Below, piece by piece: positions 42,738-53,813 of a stretch of 64,000 bases of DNA. How positions within the stretch are numbered: position 1 is the stretch's first letter; each line of letters starts with the position of its first letter. The position numbers and the translations under genes are program-made. The DNA comes from Streptomyces sp. NBC_01549 (GTDB lineage: Bacteria; Actinomycetota; Actinomycetes; Streptomycetales; Streptomycetaceae): contig NZ_JAPEPW010000001.1 of the NCBI RefSeq assembly GCF_026339955.1, positions 1,364,001-1,428,000 on the forward strand, written 5' to 3'. The notes under the pieces were generated by a model. That model was given only the letters and a program-made list of their open reading frames with translations, was not told where the DNA came from and did not search any database.

Positions 42738-43033
42738 GCATGTGAGCCCTGGATTGTTCCCCGAGGCCTGTTCGCTCTGAGCGATCGCTCTCCACGGAGA
42801 GATCCATGCAGGTCAGCGGGGTATGCGCGACGCTTCCCTCTTGGCCGGCGCCACTGCGCCGTAGACCCGCGGCGAACACCTGTGGTGCGGTCAACGCCGT
42901 CGGCCCGCTGTCCCTTCCCGTGCGACCGCGCTCGGTCGGGCGGTCGGCCGGCACGGTCGCGGGGGGGCTATCCAGGGACGCCGTCCACCGGACGCCCCAG
43001 GTAGGCCAGCAGCAGCCGGTGCGGCAGCGCTCG

Positions 43034-44167
43034 GGCCGGTACGCCCACCACCACGGCGTCCTCGACACGCGGCACCCCTACCGCCTCGACCAGCACACCA
43101 CCGTGCAGCGCCGGTTCCATGACGCCGGCTACCGGACGGGGCTGTTCGGCAAGTACCTCAACTACTGGCACACCGGTGACAACCCGCCGCACTTCGACGA
43201 GTGGCTGCTTCAGGAACCGGTCAGCTACTACAACGGCCACTACAACGACCAGGGGACCGTCCGGAACATCCCCGGCTACAACACCACCGTCATCAAGAAC
43301 CACGCCCTCGACTTCATGGAACGGTCCCGGACCGACGACCGGCCGTGGTTCGCGTACGTCGCCACCCGGGCCGCGCGCGAACTGAACATCCCGGAGAAGA
43401 AGTACGCGCACACCCAGGTCCCGGAGTGGAACGGACGGCCGTCGGTCTTCGAGAGCGACAAGTCCGACAAGCCGCCGTTCCTGCACGGTTCCTCGGCCCA
43501 CCACACGCTCGCCGAGGGACAGGCGCTGCGCACCCGGCAGCTGCGCACGCTGCTCTCCGTGGACGACGCGATGCGGGACTTCCGCGACAAGCTGCGCTCA
43601 CTCGGGCAGCTCGACAACACCCTGGTGCTGTACACGAGCGACCACGGCCTGCTCTGGGCGGACCACGGCTGGCTGCGCAAGTCGGTGCCGTACCGGCCGA
43701 GCCTGGAGGTGCCGCTCTACCTGTCGTGGCCGGGCGGCGGACTCGGCACGGCCAGGACCGACGACCGGCTCACCGCGCACGTCGACATCGCGCCCACCCT
43801 TCTCGACGCGGCCGGCATCACCCCGGACACCCCGCACGACGGCCAGTCGCTGCTCGGCACCGGGGACCGCGACCATGTGCTCGCCCAGTGGTGGTGGAAC
43901 CGTCAGGACAAGCAGCCGATCCACAGCTGGGCGACATACGTCGGTAGGACCGAGCAGTACACGGAGTACTACGACCTTCGCCTCGACCGGCAGGGCCGGC
44001 TGCCCGGCGGGGTGAACGGCGGCGAGGTCCTCTTCCGCGAGTACTACGACCTGCGCGCCGACCCGTACCAGCTCACCAACAAGCTCCACGGGGCGCGTGC
44101 GGAACAGGAGCGCCGCCTCGGCGTCCCGGAGCTGGCCCGGCGACTGACGGCGGCCCGCGCGACCTGA
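43034..44167 (+). pseudogene. 5'-truncated sulfatase gene
   Basis: From 43034 on, the frame encodes a convincing alkaline-phosphatase-superfamily sulfatase (GRYAHHHGVLDTR, FHDAGYRTGLFGKYLN, FMERSRTDDRPWFAYV, LYTSDHGLLWADHGW, VDIAPTLLDAAGI). The part before it is missing: the opening Asp-Asp metal site and the CxPSR sequence, whose Cys becomes the formylglycine nucleophile, are replaced by a frame without similarity back to 42806. The expected CCPSR lies just before GRYAHHHG, but here the codons give QPVRQRS. Without the nucleophile and two metal ligands the product cannot be an active sulfatase. Confidence 0.78.
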
Positions 44168-44178
44168 CCCGACGGGTA

Positions 44179-45571
44179 CTAGTACTGCAACCGCATCTGC
44201 CGTGACAGGTGCTGGGTTGGCTCGTTGTTCCGACTGTGCGATGAATCGTTGACGGTTGAGCAGGTCGAGTCGTGGTCCGAGGGGATAGCCGGGTTCCATG
44301 CCCGGTTCGCCCACCGTTTCGGCAGGTCGGAGCCCCGCGAGCGGGCGTCGGACTACCTGAACGGGTTGCTCGCGCCGCTTGAGAAGAAGAACGGGTGGAC
44401 GCTGTCGGAGCAGGTCGGGCAGTTGCGCCCCGACGGCGTCCAGCGCCTGCTCAACCACTCCGACTGGGACGAGAACGCGGTCCGCGACGATGTCCGGGAC
44501 TTCGTCGTGGAGACCATCGGCGCCAAGGACGCGGTGCTGATCGGCGACGACACCGGCTTCCTGAAGAAGGGCACCAAGTCCGCCGGCGTCCAGCGGCAGT
44601 ACACCGGCACAGCCGGCCGCACGGAGAACAGCCAGATCGGAACATTCCTGGCCTACGCCTCCGCCAGGGGCGGGCGTTGATCGACCGCGAGCTCTACATC
44701 CCCGTCTCCTGGACGGATGACCGTGACCGCTGCCGCGCGGCCGGGATCGACGACGAGGTCCCCTTCGCGACCAAGAACGAGCACTTCAAGTGGATGCTGC
44801 AACGCGCCATCGACGCGGGTGTCCCGTTCGCGTGGGTCACCGCTGACGAGGCATACGGGCAGGTCAAGCACCTGCGAGTGTGGCTGGAGGAACGTCGGGT
44901 CGCGCACGTGCTGGCTACGAAGGTCAACGACACTGTGATCACCACGCACGGGGCGGACACGCGGGTGGACCAGTTGGTCGCCGCGCTGCCCCGCCAGCGG
45001 TGGAAACGAATCTCCGGCGGGGCCGGCGCGCACGGTGAGCGGATCTACGACTGGGCGCGTGTCGCGATCCGCCCGTCCTGGGAAAACGGCTTCGGGCACT
45101 GGGTGCTGGCCCGACGCAGCGTCAGCGACCCGAGCGAGATCGCCTACTACGTCTGCTACGGCCCGGTCGCCTCCCGACTGAAAGACCTGGTCAAAGTAGC
45201 TGCCGCGAGGTGGGCGGTCGAGGAGTGCTTCCAGACCGCGAAGGGAGAGTGCGGTCTGGACCACTACCAGGTGCGGCTCTACCGGGCCTGGTACCGCCAC
45301 ATCACCCTGGCCATGGCCGCCCTTGCCTACCTGACCGCCGTCCGCGCCGCAGAAGCCACAAAGGGGCACTCTCGACGACGAGCAAGACCTCATACCCCTC
45401 AGCGTCCCGGAGATCCGCCGGTTGATGGGCCACGTCGTCGTCACGCGCCACTGTCACAGCAACGAGCACCATCTGCACTGGTCACGCTTCCGACGACGCA
45501 GCCAAGCCCGAGCCCGCCGCTCCCACTATAAACGCCGAGGCCACATTCTCCAGATGCGGTTGCAGTACTAG
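44179..45571 (+). mobile_element. IS701-family insertion sequence with CTAG target duplication
   Basis: Perfect 17-bp terminal inverted repeats, TACTGCAACCGCATCTG at 44183-44199 and its complement at 45551-45567, bound a 1385-bp element. CTAG follows on each side (44179-44182, 45568-45571), as expected for the 4-bp YTAR duplications of IS701. The transposase inside is frameshifted. Confidence 0.93.
44225..45571 (+). pseudogene. IS701-type DDE transposase with two compensating frameshifts
   Basis: Piece one (44225 to about 44671) holds IGDDTGFLKKG with the first catalytic Asp; piece two (about 44671-45362) holds VTADEAYGQ (second Asp) and AVEECFQTAKGECGLDHYQVR (catalytic Glu); piece three (about 45362-45571) returns to the first frame and ends HILQMRLQY. 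The first break looks like loss of one C in AGGGGCGGGC near 44671, the second is at the GGGG run at 45363. The last codons run through the terminal repeat and the stop TAG (45569-45571) is supplied by the target duplication. The intact protein would be about 448 residues. Confidence 0.88.
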
Positions 45572-46503
45572 GCGGCGGCCTTGTCAGGCGTCTGAGCCGT
45601 GGGTACGGCGGCGGGGGCGATGGGGTCGGTGGCCGCCGCCGTACGGGCGCGGCGCCAGCTGCGGACCAGCGGCCAGGTCGACACCCCGATCACCAGGGAC
45701 ATCAGGTGCCCCCAGTCCGTCATCGGGTCGGCGAATTCGATCAGGCCCCCGACGACTGTCGAGCCGAAGGCGACCAGCAGCGGCCAGCGCAGCCAGGGCC
45801 TCAGCAGCCCGGCGAGCGCGCCGACGCTCGTGGCGACGCCGAAGCTGATGCCGTAGTCGAGGCGGTGCAGGGAGCTGTCGGGAAGGCCTCCCGCCAGCAC
45901 GGAAAGACCGACGGGCACCTCGGTGGCCAGCGTGGCCACGACGTGCCCGAGCAGGAAGACACCGGCGGCCCGCAGCCCGCCTATCCGTCGCTCCAGCGCG
46001 GTCAGCACCACCATGAATCCGATGGCGTACGGCGAGATGATCCCGCCCGCCATCCACAGCGCGCTGGCCAGCAGCACCAGCACCGGCTCGCGTACGAGGT
46101 GCGCGACGTCGGTGCTGGAACCCTGGTGCAAGGCGTGGACGAGGGCGGGGTCCGCGTAGTCGGTGACCATCGCGGTGACGGTGAGCACGGCCGCGTAGCC
46201 GAAGGTGAACGGCGTTCCGGTGGGGGTGGGCAGCACTCGCCAGGGACGGAGCACCCGAAGCAGGGCGAGAGCACGGGAAACCGGTGGAGCGGGAGGAGCG
46301 GGAGGAGTGAGAGGGGCGACCACTGGGGGTGCCGTCGCCGGGCGGGCGGTGGGCGGCACGGCCGTCGCGCCGCGCTGTCGCGGCACTCCGTCCAGCAGAA
46401 GCGTGCCCGCCTGTGGGTCCTTGAGCGCGGTATCGGCCGAGGAGGCCGCCGAGGCCGTGGTCGTCGCCACTGCCGTCGCCGTCGCGGTGGTGCTCCGGTC
46501 CAA
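45568..46503 (-). CDS. Rhomboid-like integral membrane protein
   Basis: TTG 46503 is chosen because AAGGAG lies 9 bases upstream on the minus strand (46513-46518). The 311-residue protein has a Pro/Ala/Thr-rich cytoplasmic leader of about 85 residues and six or so membrane helices. Rhomboid-like features are GHVVATLATEV, LDYGISFGVATSVGALAGLL and DWGHLMSLVIG, with a late His, but the GxSG serine motif is not intact, so it may be a pseudoprotease. The stop TAG (45568-45570) is part of the CTAG target duplication of the adjacent IS, so the insertion did not change the protein. Confidence 0.75.
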   Translation of the reverse strand: MDRSTTATATAVATTTASAASSADTALKDPQAGTLLLDGVPRQRGATAVPPTARPATAPPVVAPLTPPAPPAPPVSRALALLRVLRPWRVLPTPTGTPFTFGYAAVLTVTAMVTDYADPALVHALHQGSSTDVAHLVREPVLVLLASALWMAGGIISPYAIGFMVVLTALERRIGGLRAAGVFLLGHVVATLATEVPVGLSVLAGGLPDSSLHRLDYGISFGVATSVGALAGLLRPWLRWPLLVAFGSTVVGGLIEFADPMTDWGHLMSLVIGVSTWPLVRSWRRARTAAATDPIAPAAVPTAQTPDKAAA

Positions 46504-46790
46504 GGTGAGGGGCTCCTTCCGTCCCGCCCCACCCTTGGGGGCTCGCGGCGCCGCTGTCTATGACGGACGCCACGCGAGAGGCGATTCACAGCAACCCGAC
46601 AAGCGCGTACGGCGTCCGCGGTCGCCCCGTCCGCACACGAGTCCGAGCCGGTCCGTACGGGCGTCCGACGGCAACCCCGTGAAGGCGGACCGCGGCCGCC
46701 CGAACCTGTACGTACGGGCGTGGGCCGAACTTCTGCCCCCCGAGGGTTAATTCGGCTGCCCATCCTGCTGAAAGTGCCAGGATGGAAGCC

Positions 46791-47468
46791 ATGACTGCCT
46801 CGTACGACATCCCTGTGGTCATCGATCGCCGGGAAGGCCCTTACGGCGAGGTCGTGTTGCGGCGCCATGGCGCGCTGCTGCAGATCATCGCCAACGGGTG
46901 CTTCCTGATGGACACCTCCGACGGTCGCTCGGAGCGGCTGCTCGTCGACGCCGCGCTGGACGCCCTGGACGGACGGGCGGGGCCACGTGTGCTGATCGGG
47001 GGGCTCGGTGTCGGGTTCTCACTGGCACACGCCGCCGCGAACCCGCGCTGGGGGCACATCACCGTCGTCGAACGCGAAGGGGCCATCATCGACTGGCACC
47101 GCGACGGACCGCTGTCAAAACTCTCCGCGGCGGCGCTCGCCGACCCCCGGACCGAGGTCGTGAAAGCCGACCTGCTCACTCACGTCAATGAGATTTCCGC
47201 CACGTACGACGCGCTGTGCCTCGACATCGACAACGGGCCCGACTGGACCGTAACCGAGGACAACAACGGGCTGTACGGACCGGCCGGACTGACAAGCTGC
47301 GCAAGGGCGTTGAAGCCGGGCGGGGTACTGGCCGTGTGGTCGGCGCAGCCCTCTCCGGAATTTGAAGGAACGCTGCGGAATGCCGGATTCCGACAGGTGC
47401 GTACCGAAGAGATCCCCGTTGCCCGGGGCGTTCCGGACGTCGTCCATCTCGCGGTCGGGCCTGGATAG
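46791..47468 (+). CDS. Spermidine-synthase-like SAM-fold protein
   Basis: ATG 46791 has AGGA (46780-46783) at a good distance; ATG 46782 is the alternative. The 225-residue protein has the Rossmann-like fold of the spermidine synthase/methyltransferase family: VLIGGLGVGFSLAHAAA (cofactor loop), ITVVEREGAIIDWHR, LCLDIDNGPDW and GGVLAVWSAQPSP. The gatekeeping and catalytic residues of true aminopropyltransferases are not all evident, so the substrate is unknown. It stands alone, upstream of a two-component system. Confidence 0.75.
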   Translation: MTASYDIPVVIDRREGPYGEVVLRRHGALLQIIANGCFLMDTSDGRSERLLVDAALDALDGRAGPRVLIGGLGVGFSLAHAAANPRWGHITVVEREGAIIDWHRDGPLSKLSAAALADPRTEVVKADLLTHVNEISATYDALCLDIDNGPDWTVTEDNNGLYGPAGLTSCARALKPGGVLAVWSAQPSPEFEGTLRNAGFRQVRTEEIPVARGVPDVVHLAVGPG

Positions 47469-47581
47469 CCGAGCGAAGGTGACTGCCCGTACCCTGCTTC
47501 CCTGGCGCAGATCATTCAAGCGTCAAGCGCAGTCATGGGATCACCCCACGGATTCCGGAAAGCACACTTCAGGGGCGGGCG

Positions 47582-48319
47582 ATGGAGCAGACACACACCT
47601 CGCACAACGGCACGGCGGCCACGCCGGGCGCTCAGCGCCGGGTGCTGGTGGTCGAGGACGACCCGACGATCGTCGACGCCATCGCGGCCCGCCTGCGAGC
47701 CGAGGGATTCCTCGTGCAAACCGCGGGCGACGGACCGGCCGCCGTCGACACAGCACAGGCCTGGCAGCCCGACCTGCTGATCCTCGACATCATGCTGCCC
47801 GGCTTCGACGGCCTGGAGGTCTGCCGACGTGTGCAGGCCCAGCGCCCGGTGCCGGTGCTGATGCTCACCGCGCGCGACGACGAGACCGACATGCTGGTCG
47901 GGCTCGGCGTCGGCGCCGACGACTACATGACCAAGCCGTTCTCGATGCGCGAGCTCGCCGCACGCGTGCACGTCCTGCTGCGCCGGGTCGAGCGGGCCGT
48001 GGTGGCCGCCTCGACGCCGCGCAGCGGGATCCTGCGCCTCGGCGAGCTGGAGATCGACCACGCGCAGCGCCGGGTACGGGTGCGCTCGGAGGACGTGCAC
48101 CTCACGCCCACCGAATTCGACCTCCTGGTGTGTCTCGCCAACACCCCGCGCGCGGTACTCTCCCGCGAGCAGTTGCTGGCCGAGGTCTGGGACTGGGCGG
48201 ACGCCTCGGGCACGCGGACCGTGGACAGCCACATCAAGGCGCTGCGCCGGAAGATCGGCGCCGAGCGGATCCGTACCGTCCACGGCGTGGGCTACGCGCT
48301 GGAGACCCCGACTCCCTGA
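47582..48319 (+). CDS. OmpR-family response regulator
   Basis: The 245-residue protein has a receiver domain (VLVVEDDP with Asp26-27, phospho-acceptor Asp69 in LLILDIMLPG, TKPF lysine) and a winged-helix OmpR/PhoB DNA-binding domain (LTPTEFDLLVCLA, RTVDSHIKALRRKIG, VHGVGYAL). The sensor kinase gene follows 47 bases later in the same direction, so the pair is an operon. Upstream of kgd, it may control central carbon or stationary-phase genes, but the targets are unknown. Confidence 0.93.
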   Translation: MEQTHTSHNGTAATPGAQRRVLVVEDDPTIVDAIAARLRAEGFLVQTAGDGPAAVDTAQAWQPDLLILDIMLPGFDGLEVCRRVQAQRPVPVLMLTARDDETDMLVGLGVGADDYMTKPFSMRELAARVHVLLRRVERAVVAASTPRSGILRLGELEIDHAQRRVRVRSEDVHLTPTEFDLLVCLANTPRAVLSREQLLAEVWDWADASGTRTVDSHIKALRRKIGAERIRTVHGVGYALETPTP

Positions 48320-48366
48320 GCCGGGTCTCCGCGGGGACCAGGGACCTCATGTAGGGGGCTGATGTC

Positions 48367-49509
48367 ATGAGCGGGCTCGGTGAAGCGGGCAGGACCACAG
48401 GTGTTGTGAGCGGTACCGGCGAGCCGGGCCGCGGCGAGGGGTTCTGGGGCTCCGTGCGCCCCTTCTCGATCAAGACCAAGCTGGGCGCGCTGGTCGTCAT
48501 CTCCGTGCTCATCACCACGGGTCTGTCGATGATCGCGGTGCACACCAAGACGGAGCTCCGCTTCATCACGGTCTTCTCGATGATCGCCACACTGCTCATA
48601 ACGCAGTTCGTGGCCCATTCGCTCACCGCGCCGCTGGACGAGATGAACACGGTCGCCCGGTCCATCTCGCACGGCGACTACACCCGCCGGGTGCGCGACG
48701 ACCGGCGGGACGAGCTGGGCGACCTGGCCCAGACGATCAACCTCATGGCCGACGAGCTGGAGGCTCAGGACCGCCAGCGCAAGGAACTCGTGGCGAATGT
48801 CTCGCACGAGCTGCGCACCCCCATCGCGGGCCTGCGCGCGGTCCTGGAGAACGTCGTGGACGGCGTCTCGGCCGCCGACCCCGAAACGATGCGTACGGCC
48901 CTGAAGCAGACGGAGCGGCTGGGCCGGCTGGTCGAGACACTGCTGGACCTCTCCAGGCTGGACAACGGCGTCGTACCCCTGCGCAGGCGCCGTTTCGAGG
49001 TGTGGCCGTACCTGTCCGGCGTGCTCAAGGAGGCCAACATGGTCGCCTCCGCGCGCGCGGGCATCGCCTCGGGCTCCGGCAGCCACACCCGCACCGACGT
49101 CCATCTGCACCTCGACGTGTCCCCGCCGGAGCTGACCGCGCACGCGGACCCGGAGCGGATCCACCAGGTCGTGGCGAATCTCATCGACAACGCCGTCAAG
49201 CACAGCCCGCCGCACGGCCGGGTGACGGTCAAGGCACGACGCGGCGACTGCCCGGAGTCACTGGCCCTGGAGGTCCTGGACGAAGGCCCCGGAATTCCGC
49301 AGTCGGAGTGGCACCGGGTCTTCGAGCGCTTCAACCGCGGCGGGGTTCCTTCGCCGCACGGCCCGGGCAGCGACGGCGGTACGGGCCTCGGGCTCGCCAT
49401 CGCCCGCTGGGCGGTCGATCTGCACGGCGGGCGGATCGGCGTGGCCGAATCCCAGCGGGGCTGCCGGATCCAGGTCACCCTTCCAGGGCTTCCTTCTCTG
49501 CCAAGTTGA
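48367..49509 (+). CDS. Sensor histidine kinase, partner of the regulator at 47582
   Basis: The 380-residue kinase has two close N-terminal membrane helices (about 38-60 and 65-85) with almost no extracytoplasmic loop. HAMP, HisKA with ANVSHELRTP (His147) and a HATPase with NLIDNAVKHSPPHG, DEGPGIP and GGTGLGLAIARW follow. The tiny sensor loop suggests that it senses within the membrane or in the cytoplasm (intramembrane-sensing type). Confidence 0.92.
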   Translation: MSGLGEAGRTTGVVSGTGEPGRGEGFWGSVRPFSIKTKLGALVVISVLITTGLSMIAVHTKTELRFITVFSMIATLLITQFVAHSLTAPLDEMNTVARSISHGDYTRRVRDDRRDELGDLAQTINLMADELEAQDRQRKELVANVSHELRTPIAGLRAVLENVVDGVSAADPETMRTALKQTERLGRLVETLLDLSRLDNGVVPLRRRRFEVWPYLSGVLKEANMVASARAGIASGSGSHTRTDVHLHLDVSPPELTAHADPERIHQVVANLIDNAVKHSPPHGRVTVKARRGDCPESLALEVLDEGPGIPQSEWHRVFERFNRGGVPSPHGPGSDGGTGLGLAIARWAVDLHGGRIGVAESQRGCRIQVTLPGLPSLPS

Positions 49510-49791
49510 CGTAAAGTTCGAACCGGAGCCACAAGATCCATCGTCGTCCCGTGCTCGTGGACACGTGTGATCAGGCAGAGGGCCGCGTGAGTCGTACCGC
49601 GACCCAGGATCGACGTACCCGTTCCGGGCCGAAACCCCGCTTGTTTCCCGCCAATTCCGTCCCCGAAACGCGCTTTCCGATGTGACTTACACGACGTTGG
49701 ACCGGTCCGGCCTGACCTTCTCGGCCATAGGGGCGTAGCCTTAATTCCCGCTGTCCATCACCTTGTGAAGCGGAAGAGGGCGGTTGCCGCC

Positions 49792-52700
49792 GTGTCGCCA
49801 CAGTCCCCCAGTAACTCGAGCATCTCGACCGATGACCAAGCCGCCGGGAAGAACCCCGCGGCCGCGTTCGGTGCGAACGAATGGCTCGTCGACGAGATCT
49901 ATCAGCAGTACCTCCAGGACCCGAATTCGGTAGACCGAGCCTGGTGGGACTTCTTCGCCGATTACAAGCCGGGGGCGCCAGCCGCCTCGGCTCCGGCGGG
50001 TACTGCGGCCGCGGGGGCCGCAGAGACCACCACGGCGGTTCCCGCCACACCTGCCGCTCCGGCAGCCCCTGCCGCGCCCGCCGCCCCGGTCCAGGCCGCT
50101 CCCGCGGCTCCTGTGCCCGCTCCGGCCGCGCCGAAGCCCGCTGCCGCCGCCCCGGCCCCCGCGAAGGCCGCCCCGGCCGCCGCGGGGCCGAAGGCCGAGC
50201 CCGCGACCGAGGCCCCCGAGGGTCCCGAGTACGTGACGCTGCGTGGCCCCGCCGGTGCCGTCGCGAAGAACATGAACGCCTCCCTCGAGCTGCCCACGGC
50301 CACCTCCGTGCGCGCGGTCCCGGTGAAGCTGCTCTTCGACAACCGCATCGTCATCAACAACCACCTGAAGCGCGCCCGGGGCGGGAAGATCTCCTTCACC
50401 CACCTCATCGGCTACGCGATGGTGCAGGCCATCAAGGCCATGCCGTCGATGAACTGGCACTACGCGGAGAAGGACGGGAAGCCCACCCTCGTCAAGCCGC
50501 CGCACGTCAACTTCGGCCTCGCCATCGACCTGGTGAAGCCCAACGGTGACCGCCAGCTCGTCGTCGCCGGCATCAAGAAGGCCGAGACGCTGAACTTCTT
50601 CGAGTTCTGGCAGGCCTACGAGGACATCGTCCGCCGCGCCCGCGACGGCAAGCTGACGATGGACGACTTCACCGGTGTCACGGTCTCCCTGACCAACCCC
50701 GGCGGCCTCGGCACCGTCCACTCCGTCCCGCGTCTGATGCCCGGACAGTCGGTCATCATGGGCGTCGGCTCCATGGACTACCCGGCGGAGTTCCAGGGCA
50801 CCTCCCAGGACACCCTGAACAAGCTCGGCATCTCGAAGGTCATGACGCTCACGTCGACCTACGACCACCGGGTGATCCAGGGCGCCGCCTCGGGCGAGTT
50901 CCTCCGGATCGTCGCGAACCTGCTGCTCGGCGAGAACGGCTTCTTCGACGAGATCTTCGAGGCGCTGCGCATCCCCTACGAGCCGGTCCGCTGGCTCAAG
51001 GACATCGACGCCAGCCACGACGACGACGTCACGAAGGCCGCCCGCGTCTTCGAGCTGATCCACTCCTACCGGGTCCGTGGCCACGTCATGGCCGACACCG
51101 ACCCGCTGGAGTACCGCCAGCGCAAGCACCCCGACCTCGACATCACCGAGCACGGGCTCACCCTGTGGGACCTGGAGCGCGAGTTCGCGGTCGGCGGTTT
51201 CGCCGGCAAGTCCCTGATGAAGCTGCGCGACATCCTCGGCGTGCTGCGCGACTCCTACTGCCGCACCACCGGCGTGGAGTTCATGCACATCCAGGACCCG
51301 AAGCAGCGCAAGTGGATCCAGGACCGCATCGAGCGCCCGCACACCAAGCCGGAGCGCGAGGAGCAACTGCGCATCCTGCGCCGGCTGAACGCGGCGGAGG
51401 CCTTCGAGACCTTCCTGCAGACGAAGTACGTCGGCCAGAAGCGCTTCTCCCTGGAGGGCGGCGAGTCCGTCATCCCGCTGCTCGACGCGGTGATCGACTC
51501 GGCCGCCGAGTCCCGCCTCGACGAGGTCGTCATCGGCATGGCCCACCGCGGCCGCCTGAACGTCCTCGCCAACATCGTCGGCAAGTCGTACGCGCAGATC
51601 TTCCGCGAGTTCGAGGGCAACCTCGACCCGAAGTCGATGCACGGCTCCGGCGACGTGAAGTACCACCTGGGCGCCGACGGCACCTTCACCGGCCTGGACG
51701 GCGAGCAGATCAAGGTCTCGCTGGCCGCGAACCCCTCCCACCTGGAGACGGTCGACCCGGTCATCGAGGGCATCGCCCGCGCCAAGCAGGACATCATCAA
51801 CAAGGGCGGCACCGACTTCACCGTCCTGCCGGTCGCCCTGCACGGTGACGCGGCCTTCGCGGGCCAGGGCGTGGTCGCCGAGACGCTGAACATGTCGCAG
51901 CTGCGCGGCTACCGCACGGGCGGCACCGTCCACATCGTCATCAACAACCAGGTCGGCTTCACGGCGGCGCCCGAGTCCGCGCGTTCTTCGATGTACGCGA
52001 CCGACGTGGCCCGCATGATCGAGGCGCCGATCTTCCACGTGAACGGCGACGACCCCGAGGCCGTCGTCCGCGTCGCTCGCCTGGCCTTCGAGTTCCGCCA
52101 GGCGTTCAACAAGGACGTCGTCATCGACCTCATCTGCTACCGCCGCCGCGGACACAACGAGTCCGACAACCCGGCGTTCACGCAGCCGCTGATGTACGAC
52201 CTGATCGACAAGAAGCGCTCGGTGCGCAAGCTCTACACCGAGTCCCTGATCGGCCGCGGCGACATCACCCTCGAAGAGGCCGAGCAGGCGCTGCAGGACT
52301 TCCAGGGCCAGCTGGAGAAGGTCTTCACCGAGGTCCGCGAGGCTGTCTCGCAGGCCGTCCAGGTGCAGATCCCGGACCCGCAGGCGCAGTTCCCGGTGGC
52401 CGTGCAGACCGCGGTCTCCCAGGAGGTCGTGAAGCGGATCGCCGAGTCCCAGGTCAACATCCCCGACCACGTCACCGTGCACCCGCGACTGCTCCCGCAG
52501 CTGCAGCGCCGGGCGACGATGATCGAGGACGACACGATCGACTGGGGCATGGGCGAGACCCTCGCCATCGGCTCGCTCCTCCTGGAGGGCACCCCGGTCC
52601 GGCTGTCGGGCCAGGACTCCCGCCGCGGCACGTTCGGCCAGCGCCACGCGGTCCTGATCGACCGGGTCACGGGCGAGGACTTCACCCCGCTCCAGTACCT

Positions 52701-53586
52701 CTCCGACGACCAGGCCCGCTACAACGTCTACGACTCGCTGCTCTCCGAGTACGCGGTCATGGGCTTCGAGTACGGCTACTCGCTGGCCCGCCCCGACGCC
52801 CTCGTGATGTGGGAGGCGCAGTTCGGCGACTTCGTCAACGGCGCGCAGTCGGTCGTCGACGAGTACATCTCGGCGGCGGAGCAGAAGTGGGGCCAGACGT
52901 CCGGCGTCACGCTCCTGCTTCCGCACGGCCTGGAGGGCCAGGGCCCGGACCACTCCTCGGCCCGCATCGAGCGCTTCCTCCAGCTGTGCGCGCAGAACAA
53001 CATGACGGTCGCCCAGCCGACGCTCCCGTCGAACTACTTCCACCTCCTGCGGTGGCAGGTGCACAACCCGCACCACAAGCCGCTGGTGGTCTTCACCCCG
53101 AAGTCGATGCTGCGCCTCAAGGCCGCCGCGTCGAAGACGGAGGAGTTCACCACGGGCGCCTTCCGTCCCGTCATCGGCGACGACTCGGTCGACGCCGCGG
53201 CGGTCCGCAAGGTCGTCTTCTGCGCCGGCAAGCTGTACTACGACCTCGATGCCGAGCGGCAGAAGCGCGGCGTCACGGACACGGCGATCATCCGCATTGA
53301 GCGCCTGTACCCGCTCGCGGGTGCCGAGCTCCAGGCGGAGATCGCCAAGTACCCGAACGCCGAGAAGTACCTGTGGGCCCAGGAGGAGGCGGCGAACCAG
53401 GGAGCGTGGCCGTTCATCGCCCTCAACCTGATCGACCACCTGGACCTGGCCGTCGGCGCCGACGTCCCGCACGGCGAGCGTCTGCGCCGTATCTCCCGCC
53501 CGGCGTCCTCGTCGCCGGCCGTGGGCTCGGCGAAGCGGCACCAGGCCGAGCAGGAGCAGCTGGTGCGTGAGGTGTTCGAGGCGTAG
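49792..53586 (+). CDS. kgd: Multifunctional 2-oxoglutarate dehydrogenase E1/E2 (Kgd/SucA)
   Basis: I take GTG 49792 (VSPQSPSN, with GGAAGAGGG upstream); GTG 49765 is in frame but has no site. The 1264-residue protein joins an N-terminal E1 helix ([15 protein letters not shown]), a Pro/Ala-rich hinge (about 65-140), an E2-type succinyltransferase core with DHRVIQG (His359), and the ThDP-dependent E1 part with [11 protein letters not shown] and GDAAFAGQG (from Gly685). This E1/E2 fusion without lipoyl domain is specific to actinobacteria; it oxidises 2-oxoglutarate in the TCA cycle, using E3 and a lipoylated E2 of the pyruvate complex. A strong terminator follows. Confidence 0.97.
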   Translation: MSPQSPSNSSISTDDQAAGKNPAAAFGANEWLVDEIYQQYLQDPNSVDRAWWDFFADYKPGAPAASAPAGTAAAGAAETTTAVPATPAAPAAPAAPAAPVQAAPAAPVPAPAAPKPAAAAPAPAKAAPAAAGPKAEPATEAPEGPEYVTLRGPAGAVAKNMNASLELPTATSVRAVPVKLLFDNRIVINNHLKRARGGKISFTHLIGYAMVQAIKAMPSMNWHYAEKDGKPTLVKPPHVNFGLAIDLVKPNGDRQLVVAGIKKAETLNFFEFWQAYEDIVRRARDGKLTMDDFTGVTVSLTNPGGLGTVHSVPRLMPGQSVIMGVGSMDYPAEFQGTSQDTLNKLGISKVMTLTSTYDHRVIQGAASGEFLRIVANLLLGENGFFDEIFEALRIPYEPVRWLKDIDASHDDDVTKAARVFELIHSYRVRGHVMADTDPLEYRQRKHPDLDITEHGLTLWDLEREFAVGGFAGKSLMKLRDILGVLRDSYCRTTGVEFMHIQDPKQRKWIQDRIERPHTKPEREEQLRILRRLNAAEAFETFLQTKYVGQKRFSLEGGESVIPLLDAVIDSAAESRLDEVVIGMAHRGRLNVLANIVGKSYAQIFREFEGNLDPKSMHGSGDVKYHLGADGTFTGLDGEQIKVSLAANPSHLETVDPVIEGIARAKQDIINKGGTDFTVLPVALHGDAAFAGQGVVAETLNMSQLRGYRTGGTVHIVINNQVGFTAAPESARSSMYATDVARMIEAPIFHVNGDDPEAVVRVARLAFEFRQAFNKDVVIDLICYRRRGHNESDNPAFTQPLMYDLIDKKRSVRKLYTESLIGRGDITLEEAEQALQDFQGQLEKVFTEVREAVSQAVQVQIPDPQAQFPVAVQTAVSQEVVKRIAESQVNIPDHVTVHPRLLPQLQRRATMIEDDTIDWGMGETLAIGSLLLEGTPVRLSGQDSRRGTFGQRHAVLIDRVTGEDFTPLQYLSDDQARYNVYDSLLSEYAVMGFEYGYSLARPDALVMWEAQFGDFVNGAQSVVDEYISAAEQKWGQTSGVTLLLPHGLEGQGPDHSSARIERFLQLCAQNNMTVAQPTLPSNYFHLLRWQVHNPHHKPLVVFTPKSMLRLKAAASKTEEFTTGAFRPVIGDDSVDAAAVRKVVFCAGKLYYDLDAERQKRGVTDTAIIRIERLYPLAGAELQAEIAKYPNAEKYLWAQEEAANQGAWPFIALNLIDHLDLAVGADVPHGERLRRISRPASSSPAVGSAKRHQAEQEQLVREVFEA

Positions 53587-53610
53587 CCCTCGACGAACGC
53601 GACTCCGGCG

Positions 53611-53651
53611 AAGGGCCCGGCCTCCGAAACCGCTTCGGAGACCGGGCCCTT
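53611..53651 (+). terminator. Terminator of kgd
   Basis: An 18-bp stem with one mismatch (AAGGGCCCGGCCTCCGAA, 53611-53628, paired with 53634-53651) follows the kgd stop by 25 bases. Confidence 0.85.
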
Positions 53652-53813
53652 CCCTCTGCCGCCTTGCCGTGGTGCGCCACGTCGAGGTGGCACGGGGCCG
53701 AAGCGGCGGGCGTGCGGCCGGGACGATCCGGCCGGAGGCCCTCCAGCCGGATCGCGGTCCCACTTATCCTTTTCTCAGCGTTCCCCTTCACTTTCACCGA
53801 CGGAGCACCATCC

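Noticed and set aside
42968..43504. Minus-strand frame ending LLLAYLGRPVDGVPG across the truncated sulfatase
   Set aside because: It looked briefly like the end of a helical enzyme, but most of it overlaps well-conserved sulfatase codons on the plus strand and there is no supported start.
46504..46781. A plus-strand frame (46205-46750) in front of the spermidine-synthase-like gene
   Set aside because: It overlaps the rhomboid-like coding region in antisense and has no ribosome site or recognisable motif.
49741..53763. A 1340-residue open frame on the minus strand across kgd
   Set aside because: It is the complement-strand artefact of codon bias; the plus strand encodes the full Kgd motifs, and the minus product is low-complexity Arg/Gly/Leu/Val.
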